Assembly (NCBI GenBank): GCA_916610825.1
Contig: OU744446.1
Coordinates: forward strand, 24,690,445 to 24,754,444
DNA: 64,000 nucleotides
Reading direction: 5' to 3'
From: Haliclystus octoradiatus
Taxonomy: Eukaryota; Cnidaria; Staurozoa; Stauromedusae; Haliclystidae
Part shown: positions 1 through 11,400 of the stretch, piece after piece
Layout: each line of letters opens with the position of its first letter
How positions within the stretch are numbered: the stretch's first letter is position 1
Made by a program: the position numbers and the translations under genes
Notes under the pieces: generated by a model
Told to the model about the DNA's origin: nothing
Seen by the model: only the letters and a program-made list of their open reading frames with translations
The model's database searches: none

Positions 1-2210
1 TGAATATTATAGCCAAAGTGTTCTTGCAAAAGTTAAATTTTCCTGTTTAATTATAGTCAGATTCATCTTAAGTCAGCTGAGATCATCATGTTTGAAATCA
101 GTAAAAGTTGTTTGCAAGGGGTTCGCCAGACATGATTCGCATGGGCTCATGGGGCATGTTTTGAATGCTGCACTATTTATGCAAAATATAGTTAAGGATC
201 TAGATTTCCAGTTTTTCTCATTATTTATCTGGAATTGCTGTAAGTTGAACTAGTTTCGCAGAAGAGAAGGTAGATATGTGTTTGTTTGGGTCAGCTATAC
301 AGAAAAGTTATTATCTTAGTACGTTAGTCAACTCCCAGACCATTTTATGTCATTTCTGATAAAATAGCTGAATGAAATTTCTGCGAGATGTGCACACGTT
401 GTCTACAGTATTCTGTCATAAACGTTGACATTTTCTGTCCAGAGGGCAAAAACCAATCACATTTATAGATGAACCAGTAACACGGAGATCATTCTGTGAT
501 TTGTTTTGATTATGTATTCTGGCTGGCGCTTGTGACTTAAGATAATCTAAATAATTATGTATGATATAGTTAACAATGTGAGCTCTGTCTGCTCTGACCC
601 TCAATTAATGTTAACTGCAGGCGAGGTTATAATTTGGGGACCGTTTTCCAAACTTCAGCTATGGACATAATCCAGGGGGCACTTCCATATAGGCGCTATA
701 TTACGGGGATGTGCCATTTTTATAGGCAATTAATGCTGGCAATTTTGGGGTATCAAATTTACAATTTTGGAATCCTGCTGTGAAATTTCCGGTTTTCAGC
801 TGTGAAACTTGAAAATATCCTGCTGTGAGGTGCCTGGACCCCTGCTGTGGAAAATAACTATGATTTCCAGCAAAATCTGCAATTTTGGGGTGCTAGCAGG
901 GTTTTCGAAAATAATGGCACCCCTATACAAAAAGTATGGAAGTAATCCCCCCGGACATAATACATGGTGGATTCGAACTATGATAACGTCATAATTCACT
1001 ATTCAGGCATCTGATCATGCATCTTGAAATCATTCATTCATCCAAATAAATAAATTACTTAAAAAATGCTTACTAATTTCTCGAATTCCAGATTCCTCAT
1101 TGATTATCGAGTAGCCCATTTCATTGATTTCTGAAACCGTAGTGATCTAGAGATCAAGTGGTGAAACCAAGGAAATCAATAATAATGAAGCCATCTTTGA
1201 CATCTCTGAAAGAAACATGGATGCAGAAAGCAGTCGATCATGATTGGGTTGGATGGTAATTCTGTGAAACCAAACAACAAATTGCTTACAGAAATTCGTA
1301 AGCCGATGTCACAATTGAAATCATATCAGTGGACACAACCGAACCAGAGCTGTGCAAAAGTCAAAGAAAACTTTGAAAGTCTTCATGAAACTTCAAAACT
1401 TAAAATCCCCCCTGACCTTCAAATCGATTCTTCCTGCTCCGGTTCAGGGCCTAAGTTTCTTAAAGGGACCGATATGCGTAATTAGTCCCATGCTCTTCCT
1501 GCTCTCCCCCAACGCGTTGTTGTGACATTTCTTCATTTTCATACTGCCGTCTTTTCGTTGAAAGTGAGATCTACTCTGCCTTTCAAGTTAGAAATCAGTG
1601 ATTGTTACTTTTATTTTGCTACTTCTTAACTACTAAATCGTGAGTATAACTTATTAATTTATGTTGTGTTTCCTTATTTATTTATGGTTGGGATAAATGT
1701 TAATTAGGATCGATTCCAAACTACTTTACTTTAATCGTTTCTAAGTGTTTTTCACGTTGTTATGAACTGGATAGTCTCAGCTCAGTGGCTTACCAAATTC
1801 TTTGATTTATTTGACGATAGTAAGTGGAAAATAAATCAATAAAATCAGGGCAACAATTCGAAATTATTATGCATACATTTGCAATAATTCAACTTATTTC
1901 TATTAAAAAATATGAGTAGGTAGGCAGCAGGGCTACAAATATCCGGGCCAGACCGGGTCTGACTTCCACAATGGACAAATGAACTCAGTCATAGCTCTAC
2001 AGACCTGTAGCCCTCATTTCTGCATAAAATTATCCTCAAGGAAATCGATTCACTGCACAAAAAGCACAGAGCTTTCCTTTCCTTGTCTTTAATTATAAAA
2101 TGAAAGGCAATTTATAATCCCAGACTATTTTGAATGTGTGGCATTCATATTAGACTACTTTATATCGATTTTAAGCTTTCTTTTGTATTTTGTGTTTTGT
2201 TTCTTCCAAG
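1..2210. other. Upstream region of the SNAP-25 gene, no coding exon found
   Basis: I see no recognisable coding exon here. It holds one 283-bp TIR element (672-954) and a less AT-rich stretch around 1490-1570 containing caacgcgttg. The first coding exon of the SNAP-25 gene is preceded by a polypyrimidine tract and AG at 2209-2210. At least one 5' noncoding exon and the promoter should therefore lie here or to the left. A GTGAGT at about 1640 could be the donor of such an exon. That is a guess from consensus only. Confidence 0.4.
672..954. mobile_element. MITE-like TIR element with 7-bp target duplication
   Basis: The left end reads ccagggggcacttccata. The right end, reverse-complemented, reads ccggggggattacttccata, so the termini form an imperfect inverted pair of about 18-20 bp. 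Both sides are flanked by acataat (665-671 and 955-961), which looks like a target-site duplication. The interior repeats the phrase 'ctgctgtg(a)aa' several times and has no coding capacity. A 7-8 bp duplication and a CAGGG-like end suggest a hAT-type non-autonomous element, by inference. Confidence 0.6.
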
Positions 2211-2221
2211 GACTTGACAAT

Positions 2222-5200
2222 ATGGAAATGTCAGAAGAGGAAAAAATGAGAATAGAGCTACAAAGGATGCAGCGAAGAGCAGATGAAGTCACCGACGAGG
2301 TAAGTTTATATCTACATTTGTCTATCTCCATCTGATGATGTTAATGATGTCATGTATCCTGTAGACCTACCCTGACTCATCTTCAGCTTTATCACGCTAA
2401 TCAATATATTTTAAATTTTATATAACTCAATTGTTTGATGCAATTCTTTTTTAGTCGTTAGAAAGTACCAGAAGAATTCTACGCACCGCAGAAGAGGTAT
2501 GAATGCACATAACACTGTAGGCCTATGTATAAGATATCTAACCTAGTTATCTAACCTACTATATCATACGAATGAAACACACACATGACTGAGTGTCACA
2601 AAATAACTTTACTGAAACCAAACATTATTAATCATGAACATCTCTTCTTGTGATTACATGAGCACTGAAAAAAACGATCGCTACATAAAATGTTTCGATG
2701 TGTAGCTATATCAGCGGGATACAACATACTGTCATAACAAACATAGCATCTGCTGTCAATTATCACATGTATATAGGCTAATTACGTAATAGCTACATTT
2801 ATAATATCAAAACTGTAACAAAACAAGAACATTAAATTATTTTACATAATAATCAGATACTATAGGGCCATTTACACTGCAGCAAAATAGGCACGGTACT
2901 CGTCAATTAACACATCAAAGGTGTGAAGGTGTCGGGTGGTTTTGAGCATGGGCCAAGCAAAAGCACTGTCTGAACGGCTTTTCAGACATTGAAAAGCGGC
3001 ACCGTGCCTACTATTTTGATCGGGCCGAGATCATTTAGAACTTGAGATAGTCTCGGCCCGCTCAAAAAGTGGGCACCGTGCCGTTTTGCAGTAATTATGA
3101 CGTCATTGTAGAAGTTGCGTCTCTTTGCTGTGGAATTCTGAGGTTTTCTGATAAAATCAATTACAGATTAAAGATTATCAATTTAGATAAGCTTAATAAG
3201 CATATTTTGTTTCGTATTTCTGTAGAAAATTAATGAAGTTTCTGTAGCATAAGGTTTAAATATGCAAATTGTAACTACGAGTGCAGAGCATAAAATTAAA
3301 TGTGTATTTTGTTACAGAAATCCTACTCTAGTGCAGTAGCATGTTCAGGATGTGAAAGACTAACTCAAATGTATTTGAATTTTGCTTAATTGAGATAAGC
3401 ATTGTACAAAATAATAAATATTATAATTGACGATAAACATAGTGATTTTCAATTCAACGGAATCCTAACAAGCTATTTAACTTGATTGAATCTTAATAGA
3501 TTGAATTTTACCAATTAAAACCATTAAATAATGAGAAACTTATAATTCAGTTTGTAAATTTTCAATCTCGGCCCGCGTAAAATAGGCACGGATGATCTTG
3601 AAAACAGTTTTTAATAAGCTCTGTAAACCCTGTAAAAACCAGCACGGGCCGCATTCTTGTCAACACACCTTGGGTGTTAATTGACGAGTACCGTGCCTGT
3701 TTTGCTGCAGTGTAAATGGCCCTTATGTATAGCCTACTACATTATACATATGCAGATATACAAGGGATATCCATCCGGAACTAATACAGTAGCTATTACA
3801 TGTTCAACTTGTAGAATCTACTTTATGTTAGTCTTAGAGAAAGCCTTATAAATCTAGATGTTCTTTACTAATTGGCTGGGAATTTTCATTCTGTTTGTTA
3901 TTCAACTTTGTTTTAGACACAACATGTTGGTATCAACACTCTGGTTGAACTTGATGAGCAGGGTGAAAAACTCGAAAGAGTGGAAGAAAACCTTGATCAA
4001 ATTAACGCTGACATGCGGGAAGCTGAAAAGAATTTAACAGGGTTGGAAAAATTCTGTGGACTATGTATATGCAGCTGCAAGAAGTTAGTAGGTTATATGA
4101 AGCATCATTATTCTATAGATAGTTGTCATAGGATGCCTAAATAATACAAAGTAACTAGTCAGCACTTTCATTAACAACATTTCGCTGGACGGCTTCAAGA
4201 ACATGACTAACCCAAACGAACATTTAGTCTTGGATCCTTTGAATCAAGACTGGTTTGTTGTAATTTTATGTAGCATCCCGTTATTTTGTATTGTTCCTGT
4301 AAAATATGTTCTCTATAGACTGTGGTATCCGTATTCTCAGCCCCATCTATTGTGTAATGTGTAGAAATATTTAAAATGTATTGAAAAACAATATTATGCA
4401 AATTAGCTATCCATTATAAATACCTAAATGTTATAATATGATTAACATATATATTATAATTTTCTACTATGTACCTAATAATTTAGTTTAACCAAAACCA
4501 GACTAGCTTGTATATGATTCATTAGATAGATATTCTGTATACTTAAACATTCTTCAATTGACACTATCAGCTTACCTCACATTATAGGCAATAACAGTTA
4601 AAGTCATGTAAGGAGATGGCTGCATGCTAACTAGTATTTTTAATAAATGGTTTAATTGCCTTGCATACAGGAAGAAGACATTTGAAAAGCGAGAAGAGTA
4701 CAAGCGAGCTTTCAATAACAAACGTGATAATGATTCTGGTTCTGGTTCAAAAAGTGCTGCAAATGGGTCAAAGGGGGGAGCTGATGGACCATCAGCAAAA
4801 TCAGGATACATCCAAAGGTAAGGGACACGTCCCAAGAGTAATCCCTTGTATACACCATAGAGTGTGGTATTTGGATTGCAAAGCATACAGGGAGAAATAT
4901 ATTACCAACTACATTACTTAACACTTATCTTCAACAAACACAATCGAAGGGACGTAGCAGTTACACATATCAAATTCGTAGTCTATGTTAGGTATTTTCA
5001 AAATGATTATAAAATATCAACCGCTATAGACAGTTGACAGTTGACTTTTACATGGATGATCCGATATTCCATGCCGATTAGCAGACACGAGAGTGTTCAT
5101 TGGAAAATCTCTGAATTCTTTCATGTTTTGATGGAGCCTTACAATAGCAAGAAAACTAATTCTGGCTGTTTTTACATATTTGGGGAAATTTTCCTTGTTT

Positions 5201-7572
5201 TGTTTGATTGAATTCTCTTGTATGGCTAAGTTATCTGGTTATTGGGCATAACAATTGTCCAACTTATTGATTTTGTAATTGTGACAATACAACAAATCAA
5301 ATAATAGCATGACGTAAATGTGACACAAATCTAACAACACGTAATGATATAAACAATATAAAGCAATGCATTGCAAAGTGAAAGAATTGATGTACTAAAT
5401 ACCATTCGTTTTTCATTTTCAGGGTTACTGGAGATGCCAGGGAAGACGAAATGGATGAGAATCTTGGGTATGTATGTACCAGTAGGCTGATTGTGAGGTA
5501 GCCTCAAATATATTATGCAAATTATCCTTTTATTTCATTTTGAATCAAAGCTGCCTTTCTAAGTTACAATGCACAATTGTAAGTTGGGATTCAATTTCTT
5601 CTTAAGAGAGGCTTCTGTAAGATTGATTGATGAAGTACCAAAACATTCTATCAAAACAAAATGATTTTGAAATTCAATTTTATAACAATAAAAACATATA
5701 TGGAATCTAATTTTGTTAACATGCTATTGCAGCTTGGACAGAATTTCACGTAACTATCAAATATAACACCAAGATATTATAATAGAACCAAGATATTATA
5801 ATAGAACCAAGATAATCTAACTCAGATTTGTGTTTGAAAGAGTTTTAAACAGACCATAATATCATCTTGCCTCCGTGAAAATCAACCAAATAAAATGAAG
5901 ATATCACACGTAGATATCAAAGGCTCCGATAAACAGAGGAGATAATCGAAAGTTAAAACAAATCACGCAAAATATTATAGCAAAAGAAGCCCTTGCTGGG
6001 ACAGAAAGCTACATATACCGGTACTGTATATTGATGTATTTTGAAATTAAATATAATACAGGCACTCTATCTTTATGGAAAATAACACACAAGGTGCTTA
6101 CCGGTAGTGAGACACTCAGAAAGTGTAACAAAACACTCAACCTACGATCAAGTGTTTTGTTACGCTTTTCTCTATGAAGATCTTCCATTTTTCCATAAAG
6201 ATGTTGGACCTAGGTGTTACCAAGATATTATAATAGAACCGAGATCGTCTAACTCAGATTTGTGTTATAAAGAGTTTTAAACAGACCATAATATTATCTT
6301 ACCTTGTGAAAATCAACCAAATAAAATGTATTTAACATCTTCAAGTACGGTATTGAATAATTCAAATTTAAAAACAACATCTTCGTCCGACTTCAATAAC
6401 ATCCTCAAAAGTCTATCTTTGTTGACCCAATATCGATCATTTCCAAACATTTCGATCCGTTTTGACACGGCAGAATCACTGAGAATTGGCCTCAAAAGCT
6501 ATTTTTAAGATCATCTCGTTTTGATGTGAAAAAATTTCCGGGGTTCAGATTATCAAACAAACAAACTTAGACTTTTGAGGATGTTATTGAAGTCGGACGA
6601 AGATGTTGTTTTTAAATTTGAATTATTCAATACCGTACTTGAAGATGTTAAATACATTTTATTTGGTTGATTTTCACAAGGTAAGATAATATTATGGTCT
6701 GTTTAAAACTCTTTATAACACAAATCTGAGTTAGACGATCTCGGTTCTATTATAATATCTTGGTAACACCTAGGTCCAACATCTTTATGGAAAAATGGAA
6801 GATCTTCATAGAGAAAAGCGTAACAAAACACTTGATCGTAGGTTGAGTGTTTTGTTACACTTTCTGAGTGTCTCACTACCGGTAAGTACCTTGTGTGTTA
6901 TTTTCCATAAAGATCGAGTGCCTGTATTATATTTAATTTCAAAATACATCAATATACAGTACTGGTATATGTAGCTTTCTGTCCCAGCAAGGGCTTCTTT
7001 TGCTATAATATTTTGCGTGATTTGTTTTAACTTTCGATTATCTCCTCTGTTTATCGGAGCCTTTGATATCTACTAATCGAAGCTTAGATGAAATGCTCTA
7101 TATTTTCAAACATACCCATTCTCTATTGCCATTTTGTGCAAATAATAAAGAAGGTTCGATAAACCAATCATGATTGTGAAGTTGGTTCAGTCAATTCCTA
7201 AAATTTTATAATGAGCAATAATATGAGACAATGTGATTTAATTATATATTATTCAAATTATCATATCCAGGCAAGTCGCTGATATTGTTGGAAATTTGAA
7301 AAGCATTGCGTTAGATATGGGAACAGAAATTGACTCACAGAATAAAAAAATCGATCGTATTACTGATAAGGTAAGGTTCCTTCTCTTAAATAATCTTAAT
7401 TCATCATTATATTACTGAAGTGACTCCAATTAGGTCATCGTAATGATATGAACCATTTTTATTTTTGACATAAATCCATTTATTTCTATTGTTTACTTCT
7501 TTGCAGACAATCACCAATGAACTCAGGATAGAGGAGGCCGATAAGAGAGCCACAAATATATTAAGAAAATAA
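2222..7572 (+). CDS. SNAP25: SNAP-25 homologue, Qb/Qc-SNARE (7 coding exons)
   Basis: Q-SNARE that contributes two helices to the complex with syntaxin and synaptobrevin driving vesicle fusion at the plasma membrane. Exons: 2222-2299, 2455-2496, 3917-4083, 4671-4817, 5423-5467, 7271-7370, 7507-7572; phases close to a 214-residue protein, close to the 206 of vertebrate SNAP-25. Seen: an N-terminal Qb helix ([29 protein letters not shown]) with the central-layer Gln near residue 55. A palmitoylation cluster C-G-L-C-I-C-S-C lies at about 87-94. A Ser/Gly/Lys-rich linker follows, then the Qc helix ([24 protein letters not shown]) with Gln near 183. The start has a spliced 5' leader (AG at 2210). 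The exon 3 donor (GTTAGT) is weak but is the only one keeping frame. I see one copy of the exon for the region that vertebrates encode with duplicated exon 5. It could be a SNAP-23/25 co-orthologue. Confidence 0.95.
2864..3723. mobile_element. 860-bp TIR element in SNAP-25 intron 2
   Basis: The left end (agggccatttacactgcag...) and the right end are inverted copies over about 50 bp, including the phrase ggcacggtactcgtcaatt. The flanks are tat on both sides (2861-2863, 3724-3726), a possible 2-3 bp target duplication. Inside are further inverted pieces of ctcggcccg and gcaccgtgcc. No transposase frame is present, so this is a non-autonomous DNA element; the superfamily is not assigned. Confidence 0.7.
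5771..5905 (+). repeat. Diverged direct copy of part of the hairpin arm
   Basis: Starts with two tandem copies of the 19-mer aagatattataatagaacc (5771-5808). It continues with about 100 bp that recur as a direct repeat at about 6220-6330 and inverted at about 6660-6765 (aactcagatttgtgt, agttttaaacagaccataat, aatcaaccaaataaaatg). It therefore looks like a third, older copy of one end of the inverted-repeat element next to it. Confidence 0.75.
5911..7072. repeat. 1.16-kb near-perfect inverted repeat (fold-back element)
   Basis: The left arm 5911-6415 and right arm 6568-7072 (each 505 bp) are reverse complements with only a few mismatches seen by eye. They are separated by a 152-bp loop. The outer end is tagatatcaaaggctccg and the inner end is tagacttttgaggat. 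It lies wholly in the intron between exons 5 and 6 of SNAP-25, so the pre-mRNA would carry a hairpin of about 500 bp. No coding capacity beyond chance open frames. It could be a fold-back (long-TIR) transposon or a recent inverted duplication. Confidence 0.9.
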
Positions 7573-7995
7573 ATGAACCATATTAAATGTTGTGATGTTG
7601 TCCAATATTATTACATAACACATGTTTCGCATAGATTAAGCCTAATTACATTTGCCATTGATACATGTGTTGAAAACAAGTTTGCCGCTACTATTAATTC
7701 TTGAATTGTGGATTTAAAAGCAAGTTAGTAAGCCTATCTCTCATTGGTAGAAAAAAATATATATCTACCACATACTTGTATGTTTAAACAAACCATGCAA
7801 TTAGTGCTAATTTGTATTACTGTAGAATAAACCAATTAACCAATCATATAATTAGTCAATTATAGTTTCTCTTAAATATTTAAAATATTGAAGGTGATAT
7901 ATACTGTACTACATTTTACATTATTCACAATGTTATTGTTATTTTATTATAGTCTGTGATTTAAATAATTATTCAAACAGTTTGCTTCTGGGTTT

Positions 7996-8064
7996 AATAA
8001 AGCACTGTAATTTTCTAATTTCATACATTGAACAAGTTGAACTCAATAAAATGTATAATTTATT
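7996..8064. terminator. Facing poly(A) signals of SNAP-25 (+) and GPATCH2 (-)
   Basis: AATAAA on plus at 7996-8001 and again at 8045-8050 follows the SNAP-25 stop by about 430-480 bp. TTTATT (AATAAA on minus) at 8059-8064 and a further run at about 8074-8085 lie about 350 bp past the GPATCH2 stop. The two transcripts are convergent and their 3' ends probably abut or overlap. Signals only; no cleavage site can be proven. Confidence 0.5.
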
Positions 8065-8418
8065 ACACATTACATATTTATTTATTTATCTACAATATAT
8101 CCTGGAAGAATGATAGTAAAAAATTGACACATTTATTTAAGTTTACCAGAAACTTTTGCATAAGGATTTCACTGCAACTACATCTACCCTTTCAAGGGAA
8201 TAATAGAATAACATGTTTTCAGGTTGGTAAATTCAGAAGGTCTGCTAGAATTACAGTATTGCTGACACTCTACGGGTATAATTGAAACGTCACATTAAAA
8301 TATAATATCAAGCCATCCATTTTTGTATTTTTGACAGTCCAGCTTCCATTGTAAACGTAAACTTTGCAGTTCCAACCTATTTGTACTCAAGCATGCTCTT
8401 GCATTTAATATTCAATAT

Positions 8419-11400
8419 CTAAACCATATCTACGTCATAACCAAGCCCCACTCTTCTTGGACGCTTAATGGCTTTAACTGGATCTACTCGACCGGCATTA
8501 TCCTTTCCTAAACCAGTGCCCGGCATCCATCCCATACCGCGTAGCATTTGACTGCCTTTGTTGGCATCTGGCAATGCACTGCAAATCATTACGTCTAAAG
8601 AAATAATAGAATGATACATAAACAGAATTTATACTTAAGTATGCTGCAGTAAATATTCACATCACACAATGAACAAGTCAAACAAAACAAGTTTTCTTTA
8701 TTAGGCAAATTTCATGAAGCGTTCATGAACATTTCAGGAATAGTGCATGAGCTATTCATGAACATTTTAAGGATTTTCTTGGGCGGGTCATGAAGTGCCC
8801 CCACTTTTCTGGGGTTCATATCTGGTCCATGCAAGATCACTAAGTACATTTATACAGGCACCTATTTATTTCACAATTATAAATGATGTTCAAGGCACAC
8901 ATTAGCAACTACTGTTATCATTTGATGTGAATTACTATAAAAAAATTGATATACCACATCACTGATTATTATCATGATTCAAGTGCATCCTGGTTCTTAG
9001 TTTGAAAACCTAGATCTGCTTGGGTCCTGACAAAATGCTAGAATATTCCCCAACATTACGATCCAAGCTTTAGTCCTGGTTACCACGTGAGACCCCCTGA
9101 GAAAATTCACAATTGTGTGAATGTTTTTCTTAGATTTCATTCTACTGAGTATCAAAAGGATAATCTGATTTACATATTGTAATGCATGATTCGATAAAAA
9201 GATTTGCTTGAAATAACATACCTTCACCTTGGCAAATTTTCTGTCGCTTATTATCCCATTGATTACTAGAACCTGATCTTACTCTGTTAAACCTACACAT
9301 TAACAATCAAAACAAAATTATTTCTTGTGAAGATGTTTTGTGGTTGCTGTTGTTGCAAGATATCAACAACGCAATCAGACGTTTAAACAAAGGTTTGTTT
9401 TGAGCTGTAATCAGATCTAAGACGTTCCCTGGTGAAGAGACCTATAACTCATATGTGTAGGCTGCAATCATTGGGTTTAGTAACTCGGATACGTAAATAA
9501 AATCATTTCAACACAATCTTCTACAGCACTATGTTGACTCCTGCTACCTACATCTTCCTTATAGAGTCTTTCCCTGCAAAAAATTTCACAAGTTCTTGAA
9601 AAAGTTTATTCATGAATGTAAAACTGCCACGTTCTCATATAAATTTAAACTGAACTAAACAATTCATGTAAATTTCATGACTGAACATTACACTATGATC
9701 AATTCGGAAAAATCTCATATAACAATCATATGTATATTCTACATTACAGAAAAATTATAACTTACTTTGATTTCTTTTGTCGTCTAATGAAATTTATTAA
9801 TGAAGCACGATCAGGATGTTTTGACTGCCTGATAACATATAAATAAATTGATCAATATTTGAAGCAATTCATTATTTCTACTGTTATTACTATTATTATC
9901 ATGACATTTTCCTCCAAAACAAAAATAGAAATGTGAATTGTAAATTGTGCAACGTACACTCAGCAATTTGATAATTGCATGTCTTTACCCCTATGAGTCA
10001 TCCTGAAGGGATTATTTAGAACTATCTGTACCGGTAGTTAAGAATAAAAAACATGAAATGAAAGCCTGTTTATTTCCTCTAACAGACAAAGCTGTTTTCC
10101 TGACATCAAATCATACCCTTGCAAGTGCAACCTTGACTTCAGTCTTAATGTAAATTTCTGCCTCTCACCCCTGCGAAAAAACAATTGTGTGAACTGTTCA
10201 TAAACATAAAAGTTCATGAACTCATGAACTGTTTTCCACAGGGGAAACCAGAAGGAACGCCATGTTTACAAGGTTTCGAATGGATTCGATACATTCATTC
10301 GATCGAATATATTTGAATTCGATGGATAGAGAATCATTGAATTTGCTTAAATATATAGCTTGTGCATTAATCTTCATTGCGTTGTAAATTCTTAACAAAG
10401 TTGTATATCGAAGTTCTACATGTTCTCAAGTAATTTTTTATATATTAAATAGAATAACTCACGGTTGCTTGGAGATTTGAATTTATTTTTCGAGTGTTCA
10501 AATCTCTATATATCACATCATATTGATCTCATGTGTGCTGCATATTTTGAGCAATAGGACAAAATAATGTAAAAAAACATAACATCAGTTGATCGTGAAT
10601 CTCAAAAGGTTATTTTGTTATTAAATCTTTGTCTGACCTAGTTTTGATTAAGATGATGCGATTGTTGCCATTGACATTTTCGATGTGACATTGAAGACAA
10701 TATAATGCTGATAATTGTCGAATCTGGAAGAATAACATAAGAGAAGAATATTAATAATAAAGTTCATAGTCATTATTATAGTCATACATAGTCTTCAATC
10801 AGTGAGGATTGTTAATACACAATATGCATACCTGATCCTGTTCTGTTTTCTCTGATACATTCAAGAATAATCTAAGAATGACATTTAAAAGTAATCGATA
10901 TATGAGAGTCGACATAGTCAAAAGAATTTACACAGCTTAAGTGGATAATATTTTTAGTTAGGTTATGAATATGAACTCAAAGCATGTTCAATTTGTAAAA
11001 ATGGTTTACAGTAATGTAGAGGTCATATATATAGGTTGGTATTCTGACGCCTGAAATAATTTCAAACGATCACACACAATTTGAGACTCACACTGAAAAA
11101 ATGAACTAAATTAAACTAATTAATTAACTAGTAACTAGCTTACTTTGAATGATCTTTACTTTTCAGGAAACCTTCAACTTCTTCATTTACTTTAAATATA
11201 CTATCAAACTGATCATTGAGCTGAAATATAACAACAATAAATGCTGTATCAATAGTAATCAATTCATATTAATGTAATAAATATTCAAATGAAAACAGCT
11301 CATCCAGTCAAAACATGCAGTAGTCGTCTGATGATCCACAAAATATATGTCCTGGGCTACCATAAATGTTTTTCTTCAATTCTACATTATACTCTGTTTT

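Noticed and set aside
1240..1485. Open frame of 81 codons upstream of SNAP-25
   Set aside because: No recognisable protein similarity or coding bias, and no splice context linking it to the gene. Treated as chance.
6313..6508. Mirror-image open frames on both strands
   Set aside because: They are the two strands of the inner part of the fold-back repeat, not genes.
8028..8285. Open frame of 85 codons after SNAP-25
   Set aside because: Composition is AT-driven, and it lies in the overlapping 3' UTR zone of two genes.
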